Shown one piece after another: positions 11,142 to 21,348 of a stretch of DNA of 64,000 nt. A program made the position numbers and the translations under genes. The stretch is from Rhizomucor pusillus (taxonomy: Eukaryota; Mucoromycota; Mucoromycetes; Mucorales; Lichtheimiaceae). Position 1 is the first letter of the stretch; the number at the start of each line of letters is the position of its first letter. The notes beneath the pieces were generated by a model that saw only the letters and a program-made list of their open reading frames with translations, searched no databases and was not told the origin of the DNA. The DNA lies in contig FWWN02000373.1 in the NCBI GenBank assembly GCA_900175165.2, forward strand, positions 1 through 64,000, read 5' to 3'.

Positions 11142-13031
11142 ATGCACCGGCTGGCCCGTGTATGGTGCCAACACAGATACATAGCTGTCTGGCAGCGTTT
11201 GCGACCTAGAGCCCTGGCTTCTTCTTCCTCTTCTTCTTTTCCTCCTCACCACCCGTCATTATTTTCGCACAACTATACAACGACAGCAACATCAACGGAG
11301 CCCGCCACGCAGCAATCAGCAGTTAAACATCCCGAGGAACTGTGGAATGAATACTTGGAAAAAAGCAGAATCTACCCAGATCAGGTGGAACGTCAGGACT
11401 ATGAACGATTACGAGCTGCACTGTGGAAGCAACGCTCGTGGACGACCGAAGACCGGGTACTGCAAGTGCTAAGTGACATGAAAGCGCAGGGACACGAGTG
11501 GACTCGACTGGAATACAACGAGTACTTTATGGTGAAATTGCATCAAGCCAAATATCAAGAAATTTTATCAACATATCGAACAGAGTTCCTCGCAAAAAAC
11601 CTGCAGCTCAGTACTGCCACGTTCAACGTCTTGCTGGCAACGTATTTACAGCTCGGACGACGGGATGAAGCTGTCCAATTGATTCGAGAAGCAGATGAAA
11701 ACGGATTGACTCCAGATATCCGAGATTTTGCAAAGACAATCAATAGATGCATACCTGCCAGCACCTCCCTTCAGGAGACAGCAAAGAAATTGATTGCTGA
11801 ACACACGTTCGACAATATCGGCGCGCTCAACCGAAATCTAATCCACCTATTTCACCAAAGAAGCCTAGACGACGTACGATGGATATACCAACAACAAAAG
11901 AAAGAAGGCAAACCTCTCGATGTCAGAACTTACGGTGTTTTGATCAAGGGATTTCTGGACGCGCGGTCGTTGCGCGAGGCTGCTTCTATCTATCAAGACA
12001 TGATGGAAGCCAATGTGAAGCCCAACACTTTTGTGTGCGTGAGCATGCTCTCCATGTACGCTCACCGGCGCGACGCAGAGGCCGCGGAGGAGATCGTGCG
12101 GCAAACACTGGATGCTGGACACAAGCTGGACGAACTGGTTTACAACCAACTTATACGTGTATACTTTAAAGCGCGGATGCCGCGGAAGGCGTTCCAAGCA
12201 TTCCAGCTGCTGCAAAAGGACCCTACTCTCAAGGTCAATGAAGTGATTGTCAACACAATGATCAACGGACTAGTCATCAATAAGGAAATTGAAGCTGCAT
12301 TGGTTTTTTACAAAGAAATGCTGAAATCCAAAATTAAGCCAGATCGCATCACTTTTAACACGCTTCTCAAGGGATATATGGCATCTGGACGCTTCTCAGA
12401 GGCCGAACCGATCCTGAGAGAGATGAAAAAGCACGACATAATGCCAGATACCGTTACGTATACTACATTGATGGAAGGCATCTTCCAGCACAAGCAGCCA
12501 GAATCGGCCGATCAAATGCTCACCTTCATGCAAGAAGCGGGCATGGAACCCAATGTTTACACATTCAACGCACTTATCAATATGTGGATCGAGCATGGCA
12601 AAATGGATCAGGCAGAACGGACGCTCCAAGTGGCAAAGGAAGCACCGTACCATATTCGGCCAACTGTACACACATATACGAACTTGATTCAGGGGTATGC
12701 GAACGCCATGCATCTTCCAAAAGTAGTGGAAACCTTCCAGCAAATGCTGCGAGCCAAAATTAAACCTGATCGAGCGACGTACCACTTTGCGATATCAGCG
12801 TTCGTTGGCAACGGGCAGCTTGACGATGCAGTGGCATGCTTGACGCGCATGCGAGGCGAAAACATCAATGCAACAAAGGATACATGGATCCTGCTGATGA
12901 ATGAATGTATACGACAAAAGAATTGGCAGTTGGGAGCGCGTGTTGTCGCCGAGCTGGAAGACAGCGGATTCCAGATAATGAGTAGTCCTGTGGAACGTGC
13001 GTACATGACAATAAAACGTCGTCTGCGATAA
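11142..13031 (+). CDS. pentatricopeptide repeat (PPR) protein, probably mitochondrial
   Basis: A single uninterrupted exon of 629 codons. The first 45 residues are rich in Arg, Ser and Ala with almost no acids (MHRLARVWCQHRYIAVWQR and a Ser run), as expected for a mitochondrial presequence. From about residue 150 on there is a tandem array of 35-residue helix pairs; clear examples are TFNVLLATYLQLGRRDEAVQ, TFNTLLKGYMASGRFSEAEP and TYTNLIQGYANAMHLPKVVE, followed by further repeats to about residue 590. PPR proteins bind specific mitochondrial RNAs and control processing, stability or translation; which RNA cannot be told here. Intronless structure sets it apart from most neighbours. Confidence 0.92.
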   Translation: MHRLARVWCQHRYIAVWQRLRPRALASSSSSSFPPHHPSLFSHNYTTTATSTEPATQQSAVKHPEELWNEYLEKSRIYPDQVERQDYERLRAALWKQRSWTTEDRVLQVLSDMKAQGHEWTRLEYNEYFMVKLHQAKYQEILSTYRTEFLAKNLQLSTATFNVLLATYLQLGRRDEAVQLIREADENGLTPDIRDFAKTINRCIPASTSLQETAKKLIAEHTFDNIGALNRNLIHLFHQRSLDDVRWIYQQQKKEGKPLDVRTYGVLIKGFLDARSLREAASIYQDMMEANVKPNTFVCVSMLSMYAHRRDAEAAEEIVRQTLDAGHKLDELVYNQLIRVYFKARMPRKAFQAFQLLQKDPTLKVNEVIVNTMINGLVINKEIEAALVFYKEMLKSKIKPDRITFNTLLKGYMASGRFSEAEPILREMKKHDIMPDTVTYTTLMEGIFQHKQPESADQMLTFMQEAGMEPNVYTFNALINMWIEHGKMDQAERTLQVAKEAPYHIRPTVHTYTNLIQGYANAMHLPKVVETFQQMLRAKIKPDRATYHFAISAFVGNGQLDDAVACLTRMRGENINATKDTWILLMNECIRQKNWQLGARVVAELEDSGFQIMSSPVERAYMTIKRRLR

Positions 13032-13288
13032 ACAATTTGGAATTCTGCTCCTCCTCCTCCTCCTCTACACCCCCTGTGCGTGTGTATTTTTGTGTGTGGA
13101 GATACAATGTGCACAGTGGGTAGCATTCCACACCAGCAGGGTGCTGGGCCCCGCTGACATGTACCCGTTTTGGCCCTATTGATTTTTCGACTCTCTTCTT
13201 TTTTTGTTCCCTTTTTTTCCAACACAAGAGGAGAAGCCGGTCGTTAAAAAGGACAAACGCCCTCAATCTCGCTGCTCTCTGCGCCGAC

Positions 13289-14626
13289 ATGAACCCTGCG
13301 CATTCCCTCATTCAGCCCACCGACGCCTTTGCATCTTTGCCGAAAGAATTGCTGCTGTACATTTTCAAAGAGTTCCTGGACCTGGCTGACCTCTGGCGGC
13401 TGCTGCAAGTATCGAGGTCTATCCGATACTTTGCGTTGCATACGATTCAGCGACGCTGGAAGATAGAAATATCTCCAGAGCTTGCAATGAAAGTCCAGTG
13501 CCGGGGAGCTCTGATTGCTCTCGAGACATTATCCCGCCAGCTATCCATGCAGACAAGAGTAACGCCTTCGTCGTATCATAGCACCAATTACCTCCCCGCC
13601 AACCCCGCCGCTGCAGGATCAGTCGCTGCTGCTGTTGATTTGCATCAGCAGTACCAGCACCAGCACCAGCACCAGCAGCGAGGTCGCCCCACTTCTGTCT
13701 ATTCATTGGAGCCGACCGAGCGTATGCTCCTCGACGACGAAGACGAGGACGATGAAATCGGTATCGGAACCAGCGGTTCAAACGTGACATCACCTGACGA
13801 TCTTCAGGGCAACCATTTCTTGCTAAACAGTTTGAGCTACGACAACAACAAACTCTTTCAGCAGCTCATGCGGCGTGAAGAGAGGCTGCATCAGCGTATT
13901 GTCTCTGGCATATCTTCGTACAAACACAAGTATGTCCTCATAGAAGATATTGATATCCGAAACCGAATCCGATCCGCCGTTGATGTCATATTTCATCACG
14001 CTGTCTTTGTTGCTGCCATCTCCCGGACTCCTGTGCGACTTGCCTGCACTCACGCTTGCTCAAGTAACCGAACGCTCGCTGCAATGATGGTACGGCTTCT
14101 TACGCGTCTCGATGTCGCATTCCCAGCCTGCTGCCGCGAGATCACATTCACCTTGGCCGATAACATCAAGGCGTTTTTGGAATATACGGGATACAAGCTG
14201 CTAGCCATCGCAGGCAAACAGAATGGCCGAGATTTATGCTCAATGGTATTCGGACCGGCGTGCCAGTCTTCAGTCCTTTGCTGCGAGCCGCCTCCTCTTA
14301 GCACGCAAACTCCCAGCTGTCGAAACTTGCTCTTGACGTTGCACAGTATATCGGCATGTTTTGATCTGATGGGTGCGGCATTCATTGGCAAAATATTAAG
14401 CGAAAGCCACGTCGAATGCGCAGTGCAGCGCACATGCGAACTCTTGTCAGAAGAATACCTGAGACCTGTTAAACGTGCTCTTCTCGTGGATCTTTTGGAA
14501 GGATGGCTCGCTATCAAACGAGGCGCCGTTGCCAGTGAATTATGCCGATGGGTCCGGTCCGAGATCGAAAAGTGCGATCAGCAACAACAGCCTCCTTCAC
14601 CGTCGTTGTCCTTGCCATCCCTTTGA
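13289..14626 (+). CDS. F-box protein with Q/H-rich and acidic insert
   Basis: A single exon of 445 codons. An F-box lies at residues about 12-55 (DAFASLPKELLLYIFKEFLD, then LWRLLQVSRSIRYFAL), the module that docks substrate receptors on Skp1 in SCF ubiquitin ligases. Residues about 110-160 contain a Gln/His repeat and an acidic stretch (DDEDEDDE). The C-terminal 250 residues are mostly helical and contain several cysteines, but match no repeat I can name, so the substrate is unknown. A pyrimidine-rich tract (CTCCTCCTCC, 13046-13066) lies in the upstream spacer, about 220 nt before the start. Confidence 0.8.
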   Translation: MNPAHSLIQPTDAFASLPKELLLYIFKEFLDLADLWRLLQVSRSIRYFALHTIQRRWKIEISPELAMKVQCRGALIALETLSRQLSMQTRVTPSSYHSTNYLPANPAAAGSVAAAVDLHQQYQHQHQHQQRGRPTSVYSLEPTERMLLDDEDEDDEIGIGTSGSNVTSPDDLQGNHFLLNSLSYDNNKLFQQLMRREERLHQRIVSGISSYKHKYVLIEDIDIRNRIRSAVDVIFHHAVFVAAISRTPVRLACTHACSSNRTLAAMMVRLLTRLDVAFPACCREITFTLADNIKAFLEYTGYKLLAIAGKQNGRDLCSMVFGPACQSSVLCCEPPPLSTQTPSCRNLLLTLHSISACFDLMGAAFIGKILSESHVECAVQRTCELLSEEYLRPVKRALLVDLLEGWLAIKRGAVASELCRWVRSEIEKCDQQQQPPSPSLSLPSL

Positions 14627-15293
14627 TTATTGCGTTATTTCCTTTCCCCTTAATTAATTACAGTATACCCATCATTGCTCAATCAGCAATCCTCGCGTTT
14701 GTCCTTTGGCAGTAGTTCTTTCTTCTCTATTCTTTTTTTTTTTTCATTCCTTAGGACGATATTTCGCGCACGCATGCAATCACAGCACCCTTACCTCATT
14801 CCTCCTTCTGTCCCTCTGTTTATTTCTTTTTCTCATCGCCGTACCTTGCTAACTTTTTGTTTTCATCGTATCCCTTTTGCTTTACCTTTGCCCTTCTTGG
14901 CTTTCATTGTTGTTTTCTGATAAATGAATGGAATATTATGATCTACTAAAAGGAGACGATCTCTTATCTTGACTTAGGGAGGGCGGAAATATCATAAATT
15001 TTCTGCTTTAGGGCATACACATTGATGCTACAATATTATTGAAGCGACTAGGAATTACTATAATACTACATGGAGGGTTAGGAAGGAATGACTAGGTATG
15101 TACGGAAAAGGTAGATGTAAAAGACAGGATCAAGTATACAATATCATCTATCCTTTTCGCTAGCATAAATGGTTATTGCTGTTGTCGCTTATACCAAAAA
15201 AGCATTCACATATAATTGGCGCCAAGTCTTCTTTTAAAAGACAAAAGTAATATATGTATAAAGTGAAATAAAGAACTCAGGCAAGGATGGATT
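14627..15293. other. intergenic region between convergent F-box and FAR1-family genes
   Basis: Two 3' ends converge here. A T-run at about 14728-14745 and pyrimidine-rich sequence continue to 14910. Further on the DNA is AT-rich without coding signal. Confidence 0.5.
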
Positions 15294-17163
15294 TTACTGC
15301 CAAGGGCCAGGCTGCACCGTCCCAATAGGTGCGCCCAAGAGACTATTACCACTGCTTGCGCCGTTGTTATTGTTGTTGCTGCTGTTATTTGGGCCGTTCA
15401 TTGCCATGTTGTTGACATTTGCAAACGTCAAAACTGCTCCTTGCATTTGATGTTGCTGTTGTTGTTGTGGTACGAAACTGGATGGGTGCGGGTAAGGCTG
15501 CTGCTGTTGTTGTTGCTGCTGTTGTGATGGTGGTGGTGGTGGCGTTTGCTGCTGGAATTGAAACGTTCTCTGCTGGTGCTGCTGTAGTCGGTCGTTCTGG
15601 AAAGGCATATATACTGGATTAGGCTTATACTGAAACTTTTTATTGTAGGGTGCCGGTATAGGCCGTTCTCCTATGGAACCCATACATGGCTGGTGTTGCT
15701 GTTGTTGTTGCGGCTGGAAAGACACATCCGGCGTGAATGTTGGGAGCATTGCCTGTTGCTGTGGCGATACATGCTGTATCGTTGGAGGTTGGAGACTTAA
15801 CGCAGATGATGGAGGAACTGCTGAATTTGGTGTTGTTGCTGTTGCTGCTGCTGCTGCTGCCGCCGCCGTCGGAAACGACCAGGGAGCTCCTCCTGGCATG
15901 TACATCATATCTGTGTCCGCTGGAAATGATGAGGGTTGCTGGAACGGATACGACGCAAAGGATCTCGGTGATTGCGATGCAAAGGAAGGCATTGACGGTG
16001 TTGCAGTACTGCTTCGCCGGCTGCTCGACCCCTCTAATCGTAAGGGTTGCGTACGTACATGTATTGTATATCCAGGTACAAAAACGGATTGGACACCTTT
16101 TAATGACTGCTGTTGAGTTTGCAAACCAGTGCTTATGCCTTTGATTGATTTTCGTCTTTTCAATGATGGCTCATCCTCTCCACCGCTGTCGCTCACAGAT
16201 TGTTTCACGCTGTCGACGTCGCTCGCGATACTTTCAATGTCCAGATCAAGAAGTAAGCTTTGACGATCAATGCCTGCTTGCTGGCAGAAATGCTCGAACA
16301 TGCGTGTTAGCTCCGTGTGTACATGATTCGACCAATCTTCATTTGCCGCAACAACCGAGCATAGTTGAGATGATACTTGCAGTATGTGCCGGGTCCGCTC
16401 CAACACGGCTTCTTGTCGCATCTTTTTCCGTTCTTCTGTCAGTCGATTGTAGAAACGACGCTCGTTCCAGCTTATATCTGGAAACTGTTGCTTCACTTTG
16501 TCCCGAATTTCGTGCGTCTGCAATCGCTGTCGAGCTAGATCGATTATCACGTCGTTGACCTGTGGCGGCCAATTCTTGATCAGTTCGTCGGGAGACATCA
16601 TCTCGTGGTTGTGCTCAGACGCGTTTGGATTGACAAAACGACGAAACTCCCATCGCGAGTTCTTGTTTTCAGACAGGACTACACGCCAGCGACAATCGCA
16701 CCGCTTCGAAGGTCGTTTGCGTTGCGGCGGGGAACGTTTAGGATTGCGTACCGAGTCCGGCAAACCTTCTCGCGAACAATAGACGTAAATATGCTAGTAC
16801 GAGATAAAAGAATTATGCATTATGTTCCCCGTCTATTTTTCCGTTCTCTTCACTCACCTTGTTTGCACTGGCTTCTTGCTTAACAGTAAACCCAAATTCA
16901 GCGCACAGGTTTCGGCAGAATTCCACGGCCGATGCACTGTCCGAAAAGGACTGCTTCAACAGCTTTTCATACAGTGGTTCCATCTATGTTAAGGAATTAC
17001 AATCAGCGATCTCGTCCCCATGCAGCTGGTCTCCAGGGCCTTGGCCACCGTTCATAACACTCACTGCTTCCCGGGAACCTGAGAGACGTGGTTGCGGTTG
17101 TTTCCCGGTCATGTCTGGCGCGACAGGTTGATGAGGTCCTTGACCCTTTGCTTGGGGTTCCAT
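15294..17163 (-). CDS. FAR1-type DNA-binding domain transcription factor with Q-rich C-terminus
   Basis: Three exons (17163-17065, 16983-16858, 16793-15294) in phase 0 give about 574 residues. Residues about 45-140 form a FAR1/WRKY-GCM1-like zinc domain: FCRNLCAEFGFTVKQEASAN, YCSREG, KRCDCRWRVVLSENKNSRWE and SEHNHEM, where the Cys and His pair would hold zinc. Next comes a helical region (VNDVIIDLARQRLQTHEIRD) seen with such domains in fungi. The last 250 residues are Gln/Pro/Asn-rich with several polyQ tracts, typical of an activation domain. Mucoralean genomes carry families of such FAR1 proteins descended from Mutator-like transposases; here no transposase catalytic domain remains, so I infer a domesticated regulator. 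The first exon is supported by a GTGAGT donor and the phase-0 junction only. Confidence 0.8.
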
Positions 17164-17205
17164 GCCGCCCGTCAAGTATTTTGTTTGGCGTATAATATAA
17201 AGGAT

Positions 17206-17268
17206 AGAAAAAGAAAAAAGAAAGAAGAGACAAAAAAAGAAAAGAGAGAAAAAGGAAAAAGAAAAAAA
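17206..17268 (+). repeat. homopurine tract (polypyrimidine on the coding strand of the FAR1-family gene)
   Basis: About 63 nt of A and G with only one or two interruptions, lying just upstream of ATG 17163. Read on the minus strand it is a C/T-only leader immediately before the start codon. Long homopurine-homopyrimidine runs can form triplex DNA; in mRNA leaders they may bind pyrimidine-tract proteins. Confidence 0.8.
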
Positions 17269-17897
17269 CTGGCAGGTTAACTCGATACCACCGGGAATAA
17301 TGTCACTTATTCCTATAGTATGAATCACATACGACGATTGTTACAAATGCTGTTGACACTACGTGCCTGTTGGCTCGCGCCGCAGTGACCAGCGTGTCGC
17401 AGAAAGTGAATAGAAAGTATTAAGGGTTTGTTTTTGCCCCGGCTCCTGTTTTCCAACAAGAAGTGAGAGAAAAGAAGAGGAGGGTCCGGCTCGCAAGGGA
17501 CCAGGAAAAAAGGGGTAATGTGTGCAAAAGTGGTAAAGGAAAGTTCCTGCTCATGCAACGTGAGCGGAAACTGTCAGCAATGGGGCAGCCATGCTAAGCC
17601 TTCTTTTCGCTTTCTCTCCAGCGACAGATCTCGATCTGCAGCTCTCAGTCGCATTGTTTCCATATTACAAATTCAAGCTGTAAATATTGATAATGTGTCC
17701 TTTTATCTCGCCTTTCCGAGGGCGTTTCGATTTTGTTTAAACTCGTGTGATTGAAAGACCACGAGGGTCCGCTCAAAGTGGTTTGAAACTAAGCCAATGC
17801 AAAGGCCACTTCTTGTTCTTGTGGCACGTTCAGACAAACAAGAGTTGCATTGTACCACGCAGCGGTCTTTAATCATGTACATACAAGATATAAAACT
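17269..17897. other. intergenic region between FAR1-family and NFKBIL1-like genes
   Basis: Probable promoter of the FAR1-family gene and 3' region of the NFKBIL1-like gene. Open frames here are short and carry no motif. Confidence 0.45.
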
Positions 17898-18725
17898 TCA
17901 AGGATATTCATCGGCAAGTTTCTTCCACAGCTCGTTCAGCAGACCGGATATTTCATTCATCCTAGATGTGACGCGCTCCTTTGTGCTATCCTTGCCATGG
18001 AATCTGCGTATTACTCTATGGATAAACTTATCGGGATGATAGCGGAGCTGTTCCTTGCGCACGGTCTTCCTGTTCGTTTCGGCAGGTTGTGTCTCGTCTA
18101 CCAAAAATTCTCGGACGCCGTGCAGTGTAAAGTCATCTCCTCGTACAGGCCATGGTATATCTTTTTCTGTCACAGTCGACTTGTTTTCTAACTCCTCCCA
18201 CTTTTTATCGTATACGTCACGTGCATCTCGTAGCATCACTTGCTTGAGCAGAGCTTCCTGTCGTTCTTGTTCTCTCTTCATGCGTTCCTGGGCAAGTTTA
18301 CGTTCTTTTTCCTGTCGCTTTCGCTCTTTCCTCAGTGCTTCCTCAGCTCCAATCTCTTCGGCGTGTCTCTTGCGATACATTCCGTTAACGATATACTGGC
18401 GATATTCTTCTTCGTCCATCAAGTCTTCCCGAGATCGTGATGAATGAGCATATTGATCGTATTGATAAGCATAGGCGTCTTGGCCTTCGTCTTCTGCCAT
18501 TGCGTCAAACAGCTTCTCTCTCCACTCTTTCTCGTCATCGTCAATGTGTGAAGTACTCGGCGGGATCCAACCCTCCTCTTCTTCGTAGATCTTGGGTGGT
18601 GTGTAGTATTTTGGTTTGTGTCTTTTATGTTTCTTCTTCTTTTCACGAGTTGGTGAACGCGATCTCTTGCGTTTGCTGTGCCTTTTCTCCTTGCGTTTTT
18701 CTTGATCGTCATTTTTGAAGCGCAT
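17898..18725 (-). CDS. NFKBIL1-like nuclear protein
   Basis: One exon of about 275 codons from ATG 18725; the frame continues ten codons upstream without an ATG. The N-terminus is a strongly basic, Lys/Arg/Ser-rich tract with RSRSP-like dipeptides (nuclear localisation, speckle-like). The middle is an acidic then charged helix (EEALRKERKRQEKERKLAQE). The C-terminus has the family hallmark QLRYHPDKFIHRVIRRFHG followed by RVTSRMNEISGLLNELWKKL, which matches NF-kappa-B-inhibitor-like protein 1. Animal NFKBIL1 is linked to splicing regulation. Ankyrin repeats present in the animal protein are not visible here. The HPD tripeptide resembles a J domain, but the helical context is that of NFKBIL1. 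Confidence 0.8.
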   Translation of the reverse strand: MRFKNDDQEKRKEKRHSKRKRSRSPTREKKKKHKRHKPKYYTPPKIYEEEEGWIPPSTSHIDDDEKEWREKLFDAMAEDEGQDAYAYQYDQYAHSSRSREDLMDEEEYRQYIVNGMYRKRHAEEIGAEEALRKERKRQEKERKLAQERMKREQERQEALLKQVMLRDARDVYDKKWEELENKSTVTEKDIPWPVRGDDFTLHGVREFLVDETQPAETNRKTVRKEQLRYHPDKFIHRVIRRFHGKDSTKERVTSRMNEISGLLNELWKKLADEYP

Positions 18726-19646
18726 TACTTGCACAGCTGACCAATATGGCTGCAAAGATGGTTTATAAGGCTTCTACTGAAGTCCGCAAGTTCGCATTTA
18801 GCAGCAGTGTAGTTTTCTACACATCTATCTATTCTCTTTTGATCGACAATTAATAATATCTAGCATCGCCAATTCGATATTTTGTGGTTCGCCCCTAGCA
18901 TGTATTCTCTTGGCCGAGATGCTTGTCTGCTCTCCATCTATTTCATACCCAATGCAAATTTTGAACGTCCAGAACAGTAATTCTACTTGATAGCATGCAT
19001 CAATTCGATTATTTATTGAGAAGCGAGCATTTCAGTCCTTTACAGCGGCACTCCGGATTTTGGCTGGTTAATTTGACGACCAGCAATGCATCTGTATTGG
19101 ATGATACGGTGGTAGTAATTTTGAAAGAATGCTATTCACTACCGACAGGATGCTTTCAAACGTAGCATTTTCTGAGGCATGACAGTATCCATAGAAGCAG
19201 ATGCCCAAATTTGTGATGAGAGAAGTATCGTTCATTTCACGAGATATTCAGCTGCTCGACGATGGGATCTGCAGACACTGTGTCCAACAAGCTGCTCCAA
19301 AATGTGCAGTAGAAAGTCCAGCAGTGAACGAAACTCTAGTCCACTTTACGATAAGGAGCGCTGTCTAAAGTTCCAGAAACAACCTATATTCAGTTAAGAA
19401 TACCGACAACCTGCTGGTAATGGGTTCCTACAAACCGCGCGTATACGCATGTGCCGCCAAATCCTCCACCTCCGCGATCCCAGTATCCAAGTAGCTTCCA
19501 TAAGTCATCCAAGATCCAAGGTTTAAAACTAATATTTTTCTTCGTAATCATATTCTCAAAATCCAATTTCTCTTTCGTTCATTCTCTGTCTGTCTGTCAT
19601 TCTTTCTGTGCCGCTGACTATCAGCACATATTCAAATCGAGTAAAA
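18726..19646. other. intergenic region between NFKBIL1-like and RRM genes
   Basis: About 0.9 kb with no recognisable gene. A 72-codon frame (19179-19397, +) lacks motifs. The first part probably includes the NFKBIL1-like promoter; the last part the 3' end of the RRM gene. Confidence 0.45.
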
Positions 19647-20899
19647 TCAACGACGGTAACGGTCAATCGCATCACGCCTGTATCCTGCTGAATCATCCTC
19701 GTAGGTTGCTGGAGGTGGTGGCGGTGGACGACGATCTAGTGAAGAAGGTTCAGTCTTAATTCCATCCAGAAAAGAAAACGAGGCTCTGATCTTACAGGGA
19801 TCTTCGCTGGGAAGTGATCGAGAAGGTCTGTATCATCGTGATTATTTCTTTAGTTTAAGAAAAAAATTCATCAGACATTTTTCCTTTTGGTATTACCGAT
19901 CGCGTGGTTCGTCGTGGTAACTTCTACGACGAGAAGTGCTTTTATGCTCATCCTTCTTGCTCAGACCGATATCCCTTTTAAGAACAAAAGCTATTTTAGA
20001 CACACAGCAAGAACATAGCATCCGAAACACACTACATACCAATCAAGCTTCAGACGGCGTCCTTCAACGCTAAATCCATGGTACTTGTCAAAAGCATCTT
20101 CAGCGTCGCGACGATCCTCAAATTCAACAAAGGCAAACCTTTCAACGCGTTTGTTACCATCCCTGCTTTTACATCCCCTGTAGTAGACCGACTTACCCTT
20201 TGTTTTTGTTCGTAATCGAGTCGATCGGTACGGTCACTTTGGCGATTGGTCCGTATTTGTCAAACATTGCGGCCACCTCCATCCACGCGTCAGATCTCCC
20301 TTTAACCTCTCAGCACATAATCCTCATATAGCTTACATCTCTCTCACGGAAAGAGTAGGGCAGATTTCCGACAAAGAGTGTAGTCGATTCTCTTCGCTCT
20401 TTCTCTGTTCCCCTATAATACTCTTCAGTACAACGCGTTGATGGCTCGCCGCATCGACGCGATCCACAAACCTGTCAACTGGACGTCTCGGGCGCGGTCT
20501 GGGAGGGTAAGGCGAATAAGGACGATATCGTCTATCGTCGTATCGATCATACCTATCGTAGCGTGAAGATGATCCCGAGTAAGATGGCGGTGGGGGCGAG
20601 CCACGACGGCTGCTGTAATAATCGTCTCGCCGAGAATAACGATCTTCGCGATCACGGCTGTAACGGTCATCGTTGTCACGGCCGTAGCGGTCACTATGGT
20701 CGCGTCCGTAACGATCTCCACCGTCGCGACTGTAACGACGAGCAGGAGGTGGAGGTGGTGGGGAAATGCGTCTGCGCGGAGACAATGATCGATCTCGGTA
20801 GCTAGCCCGGTAACCAGAGTTCGAACTGGAGCTAGTGTTGTACTCTGGTGGAGGTGGGGGCGGGGGAGGCACAGGCGAGAGATTGTCGCGGAGGTCCAT
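19647..20899 (-). CDS. SR-type RNA-binding protein: RS/Pro-rich N-terminus plus one RRM
   Basis: Six exons (20899-20472, 20412-20337, 20276-20197, 20162-20040, 19974-19897, 19827-19647) encode about 321 residues, all junctions in phase. Exon 1 is a polyproline, Arg/Ser/Asp/Tyr-rich tract with many RDR, DRYG and SR units. Exons 2-4 form an RRM with RNP2 TTLFVGNLPYSFRERD and RNP1-like ERFAFVEFED, ending in VEGRRLKLDW. The tail is again basic and Pro-rich and ends in RRDAIDRYRR. This architecture suits a pre-mRNA splicing or export factor acting in the nucleus; no orthologue is certain. The intron between exons 3 and 4 is only 34 nt. The residues next to RNP1 (GDGNKRVER) form a longer loop than usual. 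Confidence 0.8.
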
Positions 20900-21348
20900 G
20901 GTTGGAAGGGAACACTTGGAGAAGGGATTTGCAAGGAACTCGTACTACTCCCGCGCTCGCGCAGCCACCGCCCGCCGGGTTTCGAAACAATGAACCATAC
21001 AAATTGGAACAGCAGTCCTAGTGCATGTGACCCAAACGTTCTTTACAAACTTTTCTTAGGGGGCATAACTTTCCTGTAAGTGCCTGGAGATGGTTAGCCT
21101 TTTCTCTTTAGTTTGCTGCATCCAAAACAGGGATATTTTCATTTAACTATCAAGTGTAACGCCAGTCCGCTTTGCTGTTTCAGATACGAAATGATGGCAT
21201 ATTATCGCAAACTCTACATGAATATGAAAATCTTGTTGTAAATCACTCTCGTTGAGATTGCGAAACAGCCCGTAGTAATATACACATCATTTAAAGAAAT
21301 CGCGAAAGAAGTACACTAGAAGTCAATATTGATACATCAATAATGAGG
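20900..21348. other. intergenic region upstream of the RRM gene
   Basis: Promoter of the RRM gene (starts 20899, minus strand) and 3' end of the F-box/LRR-like gene. Nothing else recognised. Confidence 0.45.

Noticed and set aside
17898..18725. J-domain co-chaperone, because of an HPD tripeptide
   Set aside because: HPD is embedded in the RYHPDKF motif of NFKBIL1 and the helices around it do not follow the J-domain pattern.
18726..18755. Ten-codon N-terminal extension of the NFKBIL1-like protein
   Set aside because: It begins with TTG; the first ATG is at 18725.
20425..20934. 169-codon minus-strand frame overlapping the SR/RRM gene
   Set aside because: A repeat-driven shadow (Thr/Ile/Val-rich) of the RS-rich exon in another frame; it does not join the RRM.
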